Assembly: GCA_025602905.1 (NCBI GenBank)
Contig: JAHLKI010000009.1
Coordinates: 862,057-926,056, forward strand
Direction: 5' to 3'
DNA: 64,000 bases
Source: Phlyctochytrium arcticum
Taxonomy: Eukaryota; Chytridiomycota; Chytridiomycetes; Chytridiales; Chytridiaceae
Below, piece after piece: positions 48,233 to 57,757 of this stretch (its first letter is position 1; each line of letters opens with the position of its first letter). The translations under genes were made by a program, and so were the position numbers. The notes below the pieces were generated by a model. That model saw nothing but the letters and a program-made list of their open reading frames with translations. It did not search any database and was not told the origin of the DNA.

Positions 48233-51200
48233 GGTGTGATTTTGACAATCTTGACACCAATCAAAGATTGCAGCTTCGTGCCCTGATGAGTCCTGATGGC
48301 CAGTCGCTAGAACAAACTTGCCGAAGGATAAAGTTGTAGACTGGCGCTCTTTACGATTGCGAAAGGGTATATTCCTCCGGACACTGGACGCGCAAGTCAA
48401 AACTCAGACGGGGCTAGGGTTTGCTGACGCGCTTCGACTGCGCCACTGTTTGCGCAGATTCGACGTCGGGACGATCTCGCAGCATTTCACAACATCTGCC
48501 CGACAACTTGCCTATTCTTCGAGGATTGAACGTGGACTTGGACGACCATGTAAATCCTTTTCAACTCCCCCGGGTCTTTTCAGTGCCCTTTATTCCAAAA
48601 CATAATGATTTCTACAACTCTGACCACTGACCGGTCCAAGCCTGTCTGGCGGACACCAATGCTAAGTGTTACTCGCCGTTCATTTCAAGATGCTCATGGA
48701 TATAATATACAACTTCCTCACCTCTGGTACTGATCGTTTCCCAAGGCAAGGCTCCCAAGCATCCTTGAAATTGATACGATATCGAAGCACCAAGTGACCA
48801 AGCAAAGTCGATCCCCGGCTGAGACTCGCTGAGTCGGAGTCCATCTGTCCATTGGGTGTCCGCAGCGGCACAGTCCCCAAAGTGCGCAGCCACCAAGCAT
48901 CAAGCAGGTTCAATCCCATATCGGGGAGCACGCTCCGCACCGATTGTCGCCCGCGATCCAAGCCACGATCTCGGCACGCAGAACAAGTCAGAACCTGTCA
49001 GCGCAGCCGGAGCCTCGGAGCTATGGCGCTGCATTTGGACAAATGAAAAAACGTGGGGACGCGTCTGGGACAGTCGTCGTTCGCGGTCTTTTATAAAAAG
49101 AACGGCCGGGCCCTTTCCTCCCGGCTCCGGCTCCCGGCTGCTGCGGAAGTCGTTGGTGGCAGTTATGGATCATATCGCCATTGTGATAACGTTCGAAAGA
49201 GTCGCCGTCCGGATTGTCCTTTGCCATGAAAACGCACCTCGACAGCCGTGTGGGGGTGGTCCAGTAGCCAGGCGGTCGGCTCGCTCTGGACCGTGCGGGG
49301 ATGTTTATTTTCGCAAGAGTGTTTTTCTTCGGGTTTTGGGTGGTGGGGTGGTGGTGGTGGTGGTGCATATAACCTGCAGCCGAGCATGCGTTTCTGGACC
49401 AGGCACTTTGCAGCAGCAGCACCACCATGCGGGACAGCTATCCGGGCCCCGTCCAGCAATTCGCAGACTTTCCATCAAGGCCGCAGCAACAGCAACTGCT
49501 GGCAGCAGTCCATCTGGTCCAGCCATAGAGATACGGTCCTGCATATAGTGTGTGTAGTGTGTAAAAGTGAGCGAGAAGACAAAGGTAAATACACATATCC
49601 CCTGAATCGCAATCGCGCAAGCAAGAAGGTGGAAAGTTGCTGCTCCGAGGTGTTACTTTTGGGGGGGGGGGATTTGGCAGCGGAAAGGGTCTGGCTGCCC
49701 CAGCTGCCCATGCTCCAGCGGCTTGCCTCTGCCGGCCTGCCTCAGCAGAACGGTCGCCTGGCCGCCGTTTCGTTGATCTCGCTGCAAAAGTCGAAGAGCG
49801 GATTTATAGATGGGTCGTCTTGAGTCAGATTGAATCTGAAGAAGGCTTGAACAGCGAGCGTGACCATATAGGTTGAGGGAGCAGTCCTATCGCTGGGAAC
49901 TGAGCTTTGGAGCAGCAAAGGAGCAGCAGCAGCAGCAGCGGTATCATAGCAAGGAAAAACACAAGAAGAAGAAAGTAAGAAAGAAGGAAGACCCATAGGG
50001 AGCCGGCAGCCTGGCCGCGGTCACCAGCGCCCGCCCCCCGTCTCGTTTGCTTTTTTCGTTTAGACCCTCCTCCTTATTAGCCTCCCCTTTCCTTCGGTGG
50101 TCGTCGTCGCCGTCGCCGCCGTTGTCGTCGTCGTCGTTCGTTGCCTGTGTGGGGTTCTGGTTTCTCGTTGTTGTCGTCGTCGGGGGGAAACGTGGGCGAC
50201 CAAACCCCAACCAACACTGAAAATAACTCTTTTTCCTCCCAATTCAGGTTCCCCGTCCCGCACATATCGTCCACCGGGGTACTCGTAGGAAAGCATCGAG
50301 GAACTCGAGAACGAAGCCCCACGATTGCTGAAACCCAACACTTTTTGACGGACGCCCGGCGGAAGGAGTACCAGGTCCCAGGAGGAAAGACAGCGCGCGC
50401 TTTGAATTGAACAGTGCCAGAAGCTTCGAGCAAAAAGACGCTACGAGAAGGTATTGCAAAACACCGTAAACTTGCTACAAACAATTCAAACTCACCTCCC
50501 CCCGGCTCAGCAAAAACTTTGTTTACGATCCTAGCTAAAAAAACAAAAAAAAAGCCTATATTAGCTATCCCCTGCAAAACACTTCCTCAAACCTCTACCA
50601 ACAAAACCGCCGGTTCAACCAACGACAGGCGACCTCGAAACCTATTCGTCCTAGCTTTGCATTCGACAATCCGAGACCTGATCCCTTGCTTTAGTTTTTG
50701 TTGCAGAAAACGAAATCAACAATTAAAAAGTCGCGTCCGCGTTCTGGGATCCCTCCTCACATTCGACTATCGACTTTAATTTCAGTTAGACTGCGGAATA
50801 GCTTGGATCGGACCACCATCTGAAACAAAAAATTCGTCAATTATCGTCATTCGAAGCGGAATCATTTTTTACTCGACAAACAAATTGGTTGAAGGGGTAA
50901 TTCATTGCGACATTACAACCCTCCGTACTAGCATTGGGCCCCCCCAAGATCCGTCGGTCCTCTTGAATGTTTATTGGCGAAGCTCTTTGACATTTCCCTT
51001 TCCGTATCTCTCATCATCGGAGGCAATTCCACAAGCTTGATCCAGGAATAGATCTTCTATCTTCCTGAAAAACACTACGTCGCATTGGATTCCCATCAAC
51101 AGCAACAAGGGCAATCAGCCCGTCCCCCCGTGGACGGCGCTCGATTCCCATCGTCTTCCTCCTTGGGCCCGCATCACCCAGACTGTACAGTCGATTCGCA

Positions 51201-51240
51201 AAATCGCAACAATCATCATCCCCAGATCGGCAACATTGAA
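48233..51240. other. Long intergenic/leader region before the velvet gene
   Basis: About 3 kb with no supportable protein. Overlapping minus-strand frames at 48669-48961 are noted but not called. 49.3-50.2 kb is rich in GGT/CAG/GTC-type triplet runs. CT- and A-rich sequence at 50.4-51.0 kb looks like a long 5'-UTR, and an open, Gln/Ser-rich extension without ATG lies at 51052-51240. Confidence 0.5.
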
Positions 51241-53129
51241 ATGACACCTTCATCTTCAACGGATGGGCTGACGGGTCCCCAGTACTCTCGGCGATCCTCG
51301 ACAAGTTCCTCTTCGATCCGTGACTCTCAATTCCAACATCGCGAACTACAACATGCATCTTCTTCTCATCACATCATCCAGCAGCATCAACAACTTCATC
51401 AGCAACAACAACATCAACAACACTCACATTCACAGCATCAAAACCCACCACATCCACTCCCTGTGGCCCCTCACTTGCTCCCCCCTTCACCACTGGCTCC
51501 CGGTCCTCATGGCACATCCTTCCCAAGGTAAATAGTCTTCAACTCTTGATGCCCCCGAGAAAAACAAAACAATTGGGCAAGCCTTGTTTTTTTTTGAAAA
51601 CACACAAGTTGAATGAAGGATCTTTCTTGTATCTTTTTGATTCAAATATTGCCAAAAAGTGGCTCAATGCGTGGATAGAACACTCCTGGGTGTGCTCCAT
51701 CCATTGTCCGCCCAAAGTTATCACCTAGGTTGCACAGCCCATGGAGCCACCATGGGATAATGCTTCAGAAGGTCTTTGGGGGAGTTTATAACCGTTTCAT
51801 TTGAATACTTAACCTTTTTTTTCCATCTCCTTTACCTTCTCTCTCTCCCTTTCTACGCTTTAATCTATCCGAACCGAACCTACGATCCGTATTGTACCTC
51901 AACTTACTTTCATCTTCAACAATCGGCTTAAACCTTGGATCCATCACGTATTCTTTACACAAATGACACGACAATGCACCCAGTGCTCGACATGGTCTAC
52001 GTGTGCTCCAACACCCTGAAGTCGTCCGATGTTGCGGGTTTGGGAATAAAGGTACGTGTCAAAATGCATTAAAGATTTCTTCCATGGTACCTGGATGATG
52101 TGGGCGGCGGGAAACGCGTGGAATCGCACAAGTTATGGAAAAATCGTGGTACTCGAGTACACCCCAACCATTGAATTCCATTTTACCGGACTAAGATTTC
52201 TTCCATGGTACCTGGATGATGTGGGCGGCGGGAAACGCGTGGAATCGCACAAGTTATGGAAAAATCGTGGTACTCGAGTACACCCCAACCATTGAATTCC
52301 ATTTTACCGGACTTCTTGTGAAGAAATTCCATATTCTCTAACAAGCCCTCTTTTTTTTTCTCGTGTTTCACAGATCGAAGGTCAATAGACCCACCACCAG
52401 TCCTCGAACTCATCACTTACTCGCCGGAAGGCTACGAAATCCCCCCTGATCTCCGCGAAGCGCCCTTCATCATTGTCCATAGCTCGCTCTGGAGCGACGA
52501 CCGAAAAGTGGACCGAAGCCTGCTCGAAAACCCGTACTGGTCCGCCCTCCAAGCCCGCGAACGCGACGCCGATGTCGCCGCATCATCATCCTCTTCATCT
52601 AGGCAGATGTCGGAACCGGCTACCGCACCCCATATCGTTCCCTTTGTGGCCGATTCAGGGCATTTCCCTGACCATCCCGGATCCTCTTCTTCGGTCGTGA
52701 CAACAAGAGATAGTAGTACGCATTGCCTGGTCGGATCGCTCGTCAGCATGGCCCATAAATTCACTGACCCGGACGGCACGAAACGCATCATGTTTGCGTT
52801 CCCCGACTTATCCGTCCGCTGTCCCGGCGTTTATACCTTGAAATTCACCCTCCTCGATCTCGGGTCCACGTAAGTCCCTCCCTTCACCCCCCTTTTCATC
52901 ACCCACTCTATGCTAACTTATCCAACACAGTACAGGAACAATAACCACATCCCCCACATCCGTCCTCCACACCTTCTTCTCCCACCCGTTTACCGCCTAC
53001 AAACCCAAGGAGTTTCCCGGAAAACGCGAGCCAACGGCTCTATCCCGCGCACTCGCCAAACAGGGCATCATCGAAATCCATGTCCGATCGTCGGTTGCCG
53101 GGTCGACTAAAAAACTCAGGGAGGGGTAG
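51241..53129 (+). CDS. Velvet-domain transcription factor
   Basis: Four exons: 51241-51527, 51984-52051, 52374-52869, 52931-53129; 349 aa. Velvet proteins (VeA/VelB/VosA/VelC in Aspergillus) are fungal DNA-binding regulators of development and secondary metabolism. The N-terminus is His/Gln/Ser-rich and disordered. The velvet fold starts in exon 2 (GLRVLQHPEVVRCCGFGNKD) and continues with RRSIDPPPVLELITYSPEGY, SSLWSDDRKVDRSLL, LVGSLVSMAHKFTDPDG, FAFPDLSVRCPGVYTLKFTL and SVLHTFFSHPFTAYKPKEFP. An acidic/Ser insertion (residues about 170-215) splits the fold as in VelB/VosA-type members; subclass not assigned. The frame extends in-phase upstream of ATG 51241 without another ATG. Introns 1 (456 nt) and 2 (322 nt) are far longer than elsewhere; intron 2 holds a perfect 121-bp tandem duplication. 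Confidence 0.85.
52072..52313. repeat. Perfect 2 x 121-bp tandem duplication inside velvet intron 2
   Basis: Units 52072-52192 and 52193-52313 appear identical. Each contains ACTCGAGTACACC and CCATGGTACC-type short palindromes. They lie between the exon 2 donor (52052) and the exon 3 acceptor (52373). No mismatch was seen, so the event is recent or is an assembly duplication. Confidence 0.85.
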
Positions 53130-53769
53130 ATGGGGGTATTTTTATAGTGTTCACTCTTTCTTTTTTTTTGTGTTTTTGCGAGTTTTATATGTGGTGGTTT
53201 TCTCTTCTTGGTTCTTTTTTCTGAAAAAAATGTTATATATCCGTTTGGTTTTGGGTGATTGGTGGTTATATATGTTTTTGTACTTTTTCATAATATCATA
53301 GAGATTTTTCGGTAGCTTTCTCTCTTGACTAGAACGAATTCAAAGTTGGAAATCTCATTCATCATCCAACTTTTTTTTTCTTTTAATTTCTTTTTCGAAT
53401 TCAATCTCAGATCAATCTTAGATCTCTTACCACCCCTCCAAATACCACGGTAAAAACAAAGACTTTTCGTCCCGTGGGTCTCGACAGGCGCAGCACCATG
53501 GAGCCAGCGTGGAGTTTCGGACGAGTCGGGACGACGGATAAATTTTTGGCTTTTTTTGGGATGGAGGATTGATTATGGGGGAACCGGGAATATGGAAATA
53601 GTTGGTTTTTGTGGGGGGACGAGTTTTATATAGGAATGAATTATGGGTTATGCGATGAAACTCAAGTTTGAATTCATTATTTGGTTGTTGTCATGCCAAT
53701 CCATCCCTTCTCCTTCTCACCCACTGGGAAATCCCACCTGTCAAAAACAAAAAACCTATCTGTAAAATA
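53130..53769. other. Velvet 3' flank and promoter of DUF1294 copy 1
   Basis: T-rich 3' flank, then a block (about 53615-53770) that recurs before copy 2 at 55850-56018, including TTTGAATTCATTATYTG and GTTGTTGTCATGCCAATCC, so the promoter was duplicated with the gene. Confidence 0.6.
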
Positions 53770-54175
53770 ATGACACCCCTCGTCCACCTCCTCCTCCTCA
53801 ATCTCTCAACCTACCTCCTCTTCGCCTTTGACAAATCCCAATCCCGGTCCTCATCCCGGCGCATCCCCGAATCCGTGCTGTTGTGCCTGGCATTCTTTGG
53901 AGGTGGTATAGGCGGGTATATCGCGATCCGGTCTTTGAGACATAAGAGTCTGAATGGGCGGTTTGTGTGGGTTTATCGGGTAAGGTTCCTTTTTTTTAAT
54001 GTTGTTTGGTTGATGAAGATGTTGATTTTTTTGAGTGTAGATTGGAGTTGTCGTGACGATTTATCTGATGATCAAGTTGTGGGCGATTGAAGATGTGTGG
54101 GGGGTGGTTGGATGGGGGTTTTGTGGGATACAGGCTGGGATTGGGTGGACGCTTCTTGATGCGTATTTCCATTGA
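53770..54175 (+). CDS. DUF1294 family membrane protein, copy 1
   Basis: Exons 53770-53979 and 54041-54175; 114 aa. A small integral membrane protein of the DUF1294 family, known mainly from bacteria, of unknown function. LLLLNLSTYLLFAFDKSQ, then RIPESVLLCLAFFGGGIGG and AIRSLRHKSLNGRFVWVYR, are the family blocks (FDK...RIPE...L-G-G...RHK). Exon 2 adds a second hydrophobic region and ends QAGIGWTLLDAYFH. Three or so hydrophobic segments in total. It is the intact copy of a tandem set and the best guide to the family's gene structure here. Confidence 0.8.
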
Positions 54176-54801
54176 TGGCACTGGTCTCGTTGCTAATCCC
54201 ATCTTCCCCATCCCCTCGGATTTATGTTCGTCACAACACTGACGATCTAGTAACTCTGTTGCTTCAAGTTCTTCCGGTGTTTTTGCTCTCATTCATGATT
54301 TCCCCAAGTATCATATCTTTGAAGTATCAAGTCTGTTCGGTAGAATCTGCTTGCATAAAACCCTGAAAAACGGCTGCACGTAGCTACATTACCTCTCACA
54401 TTGTCTCTTCATATAGCCTTCTTTCAATGATACTATCCGTGCGTTTATGTCCATCTACCTACATTTCCACACCATCTTGCCCAGCTAACAACAAATTTCC
54501 ACCTATAGACCGCCCATGCTACTTTATGGATCATATCCTGTCCATTTTCTATCCTTTTCCGAGCCGTGTCTCGACTTCCACTTAATTCGTTCTATGTAAT
54601 TTGGGCGTCTCACATCTCATCATTGCTTACCGGATGGAATGTGCCCTGCTAGTCCTCTAACTTCATCTTGGTGCGAGCGGCTATATACAGGCTCATGAAG
54701 CCGCTTTGCCTTTGCCATTTGCGATCCGATTCCGCCGTCTGTGCGTTTGATGGGCGCCCTGGTTGCATTGAAGTTAGTGGTTTTTGTATTGTTTGAAAAA
54801 A
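54176..54801. other. Intergenic, no gene
   Basis: Nothing recognised between DUF1294 copy 1 and the uncertain ORF that follows. Confidence 0.4.
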
Positions 54802-55206
54802 ATGAAGAAAAGGTGTTCCGGCCTACGGCACATTCCAAGTTTGCTACATACTGTGGAAGCAATAGATTGGTGCCTTTTCGAAACAGCATTTGCTCTCGAA
54901 ATCGAGGATATCATCACGGGCAATGGCACTCGTCAGAGTTACTTTGCACCTTGCCGCGCATGCTGCCTTCCGGGACATGAGGGTCGTCCGGAGTGGGCCC
55001 ATAACCGGAGTGAGACACAGACAACTTTAGTCGACTTGGACGAAGGCGAATTGTCCTGGCTTTGTTCAAACTTTGGTCTCGATGATATTCATTCATCAAG
55101 CTCAGTTCGTGATGACCAACTGCGCGATTTGCTCAAGTCCTATTTTCTCGATGTTTCGCCATGTTTCGTGCACCTTGACTACTATAATGTTCCCATTGTT
55201 AATTGA
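54802..55206 (+). CDS. Uncertain hypothetical protein, 134 aa
   Basis: The open frame begins at a TTG (54784), first ATG 54802. The second half has an amphipathic acidic character (LVDLDEGELSWLCSNFGLDD, then DQLRDLLKSYFLDVSP), which looks protein-like, but no family is recognised and no splice partner was found. It is inserted between tandem DUF1294 copies, whose duplication it may postdate or interrupt. It may be a fragment of a larger or decayed gene. Confidence 0.3.
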   Translation: MKKRCSGLRHIPSLLHTVEAIDWCLFETAFALEIEDIITGNGTRQSYFAPCRACCLPGHEGRPEWAHNRSETQTTLVDLDEGELSWLCSNFGLDDIHSSSSVRDDQLRDLLKSYFLDVSPCFVHLDYYNVPIVN

Positions 55207-56018
55207 AGCGGCCTCCGCGGGTACTTTACAACATGCAAAGAATGCGGGACGGCAAAAAGTGATACGAGCGATGGTTTTACACATCTTGAGTCGCTGTCGT
55301 GATCTTTCTGTCCTGAAATTAACCTCTCGTCTCCTTGCATGCCTCATTGCCACTTAATTCCTTCATTCGATGTGCCCGACTATAATAAATAATAAGGAAG
55401 GTGTTCCACTTTGTCATTTGCCTGCCGCCCATTCGTTGTTTGCCATCCTTGCCATTCTTGTATACCGCTGCGGGAACTTCACATTTTGCTATACCGCCCC
55501 TTGCTCTCTAAGAAAGATGAAAATTTTCCTTGCCGGTTCAAAGCCTAGCTATCTATACGCCTAGTCTTGTCAGATTATTTTGCTCCATTTTTTTCCTCGT
55601 CACGGCGAGCTTTCAACATCCAGTTTATAAATTCTTCATGCAGCAATAATGAGCGCGGATCGCACTTCATTTCTTCTTGGTCCTGATTGATGTCTTTCTC
55701 GGCTATTTTGAAGTTAGTATTTTCATCATCCCTCGACCCACTAACCTTCTCGAAATTACAGCATAACATCCACTTTTACTCCAGTATTCATAAAATAAAG
55801 CAGAGCACACCCTCACAAGGGCGAAGCGCACCGGGGTTTATAGGTTTTTGTGGGGACGAGGTTTATTAGAATGAATTTATATGTATGCGATGAAACTCGA
55901 TGAAACTCAAGATTTTGGTGCATCTCGACAAGTTTGAATTCATTATCTGTTGTTGTCATGCCAATCCATCCCTTTCTCCCCAAATCCCACCCGTCAAAAA
56001 AAAACCATCTTTCAAAAA
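55207..56018. other. Intergenic, includes duplicated DUF1294 promoter block
   Basis: Only chance frames. The last ~170 bases match the region upstream of copy 1. Confidence 0.5.
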
Positions 56019-56929
56019 ATGACACTCAACGTCCTCAACCTCAAACTGATCCTTCTCAACCTCTCAACATACCTCCTCTTGGCCTTTGACAAATACCAAT
56101 TCCGCAATGCATCCCGGTGGCGCATCCCTGAATCCGTCCTGTTGTGCCTGGCATTCCTGGGGGGAGGTATAGGCGGGTATGTCGCGATCCGGCATTTGAG
56201 ACATAAGAGTCTGAAGAGGAGGTTTGTCTGGGTGTATCGGGTAAGGCATTTTTCTTTTGAAATGTTATATGTGGTGGTGAATTTTGAGTGCAGATTGGAA
56301 TTGTGGTGACGATTTATTTGCTGTGCAAGTTTCGTGAGTTTGAAGATGTGTGGGGGGTATTTGGTTGGGACAATCCATCCCTTCCTCTCCCCCAAATCAG
56401 AACTGTCAAAAAAAAAAAAACCCCCATTCTGGAAAAATTGACACCCCTCCACCACCTCTGCTTCCTCAACAGCTACACTTTCGCCCTCTTCGCCTTTGAC
56501 AAATTCCAATCCCAATCCCGCAATGCATCCGGGCGGCGCATTCGCGAATCCGCCCTGTTGTACATGGCATTCCTGGGAGGTGGTGTGGGCGGCTATGCCG
56601 CTATCCGGATTTTGGGACATAAGAGTTTGAAAGGGAGGTTTGTGTGGACTTATCGGGTAAGGGCAATGTCATTTACTTGGCGGTGAAGAGATGTTGATTT
56701 TTGAGTGTAGATTGGAGTTCTGGTGACGGTTTTTTTGATGATCAAGTTATGGGAGGTTGAAGATGTGTGGGGGGTGTTTGCATGGGGGTTCTGTGGGATT
56801 CAGGCTGGAATAGCGTGGACGGTTATGCGTACCTTCATTAAAAAATGTGTGAATCCATCTTCCTATCCCTTGCAACGGATACACTGCTATCTTCGGTATT
56901 TGAAAGATTTTTGTAGATTCATGTGGTAG
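56019..56929 (+). CDS. Fused double DUF1294 protein (copies 2 and 3)
   Basis: Exons 56019-56240, 56294-56656, 56711-56929; 267 aa if translated as spliced. Copy 2 (LLNLSTYLLLAFDKYQ... RIPESVLLCLAFLGGGIGG... VWVYR) has its normal intron, but its second exon breaks off after EDVWGVFGW and runs in frame through what corresponds to the 5'-UTR of copy 3 (CCAATCCATCCCTTC...) into copy 3 (FALFAFDKFQ... RRIRESALLYMAFLGGGVGG... VWTYR). Copy 3 has lost its start: TTGACACCCC stands where copy 1 has ATGACACCCC. A third exon (IGVLVTVFLMIKLWEVEDVW, then GIQAGIAWTVM) completes copy 3 but with a replaced tail. Either a genuine fusion gene or two damaged copies that happen to stay in frame. Confidence 0.65.
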
Positions 56930-56984
56930 GTTTTTATTGGAAATTAGTGATTCTGTTGTAGGGAGACCGTTTGGTTGATGCTAC

Positions 56985-57076
56985 GGTTATGCGGGGTTAC
57001 AGGATTTACAGGATATGTGGGATGGCTATTCAAGCTGGGACGGATTGGACGGTTCTTGATGCGTATTTTTATTGAA
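56985..57076 (+). pseudogene. Terminal fragment of a fourth DUF1294 copy
   Basis: Encodes MAIQAGTDWTVLDAYFY and stop, matching the end of copy 1 (GIQAGIGWTLLDAYFH). No upstream part of a gene is present. It may be the original tail of copy 3, displaced by an insertion of about 150-250 bp. Confidence 0.6.
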
Positions 57077-57757
57077 CGTTTAGATCATTGTATATAGTCA
57101 TCTACTCATGAACGGCCGGGGCCATTGTGTTTATATGAGTGATGGTGTTTGTCGGCGTAGGATGAATCTTGAGTGCATTTAGACGATCTGAGGGACCATT
57201 GTTTTTTGAATATCCCATGCAAAATTTGGAGCCGAGCTTCATCCAGCAAATGTTCATCATAAAAACCAAAGACGAACCCGGCGTACCAACGGGTGTAATG
57301 ACAACAGTATAAATTGATGAAAGAGCCACCGGTGGTACTGGAAAAGGAGGATGCTTGCGTACCTTCATGAGACTCATAGCATCGAATCGGGTTGAAACTC
57401 TCTCCACTCTATCAGGGGCTCTCCTCCCATCCCAGGGTCCTTACATCTCCACAAACCAAATCAAAAAGCCCCTCCATACCCATTACGAGAGAAAAATGAA
57501 TGAGCCAAAGCGACGGTATATGAATTTTTTGTCAGGATGTCACGAAAATGGCGGAGTATGTGTGGGTTTTTGAAACTATGGAGGGTGTATATAGGGACTT
57601 GAGTCTTTAGTTTCTTTTGATCAATACTGGAAGTCGTGGGGTCATTGCAGTCGTCTGTAAGATCGGGAGCTGAAGAACGACGTTATATTGGGTCAAAAGT
57701 GTCGACGGGAGGGGATAATTTTGAAGTGAAGAGTGCACCCACCTGCAGCAAAAAAAC
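57077..57757. other. Intergenic, no supportable gene
   Basis: A minus-strand frame at 57102-57377 is open, but no family is recognised. The short sequence GCGTACCTTCAT occurs at 56827 and again near 57357. Confidence 0.4.

Noticed and set aside
48669..48961. Overlapping minus-strand frames upstream of the Ppc89-like gene
   Set aside because: Two competing frames, one starting only at TTG. Some protein-like look (WSLGASISYQFQG) but no recognisable domain and no splice partner.
54802..55206. Considered as a DUF1294 copy because it lies in the cluster
   Set aside because: No DUF1294 blocks; kept only as a low-confidence hypothetical.
57102..57377. Minus-strand 91-codon frame between the DUF1294 fragment and the three-module gene
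   Set aside because: Extended form starts with GTG; no family, no splice links, AT-rich flanks.
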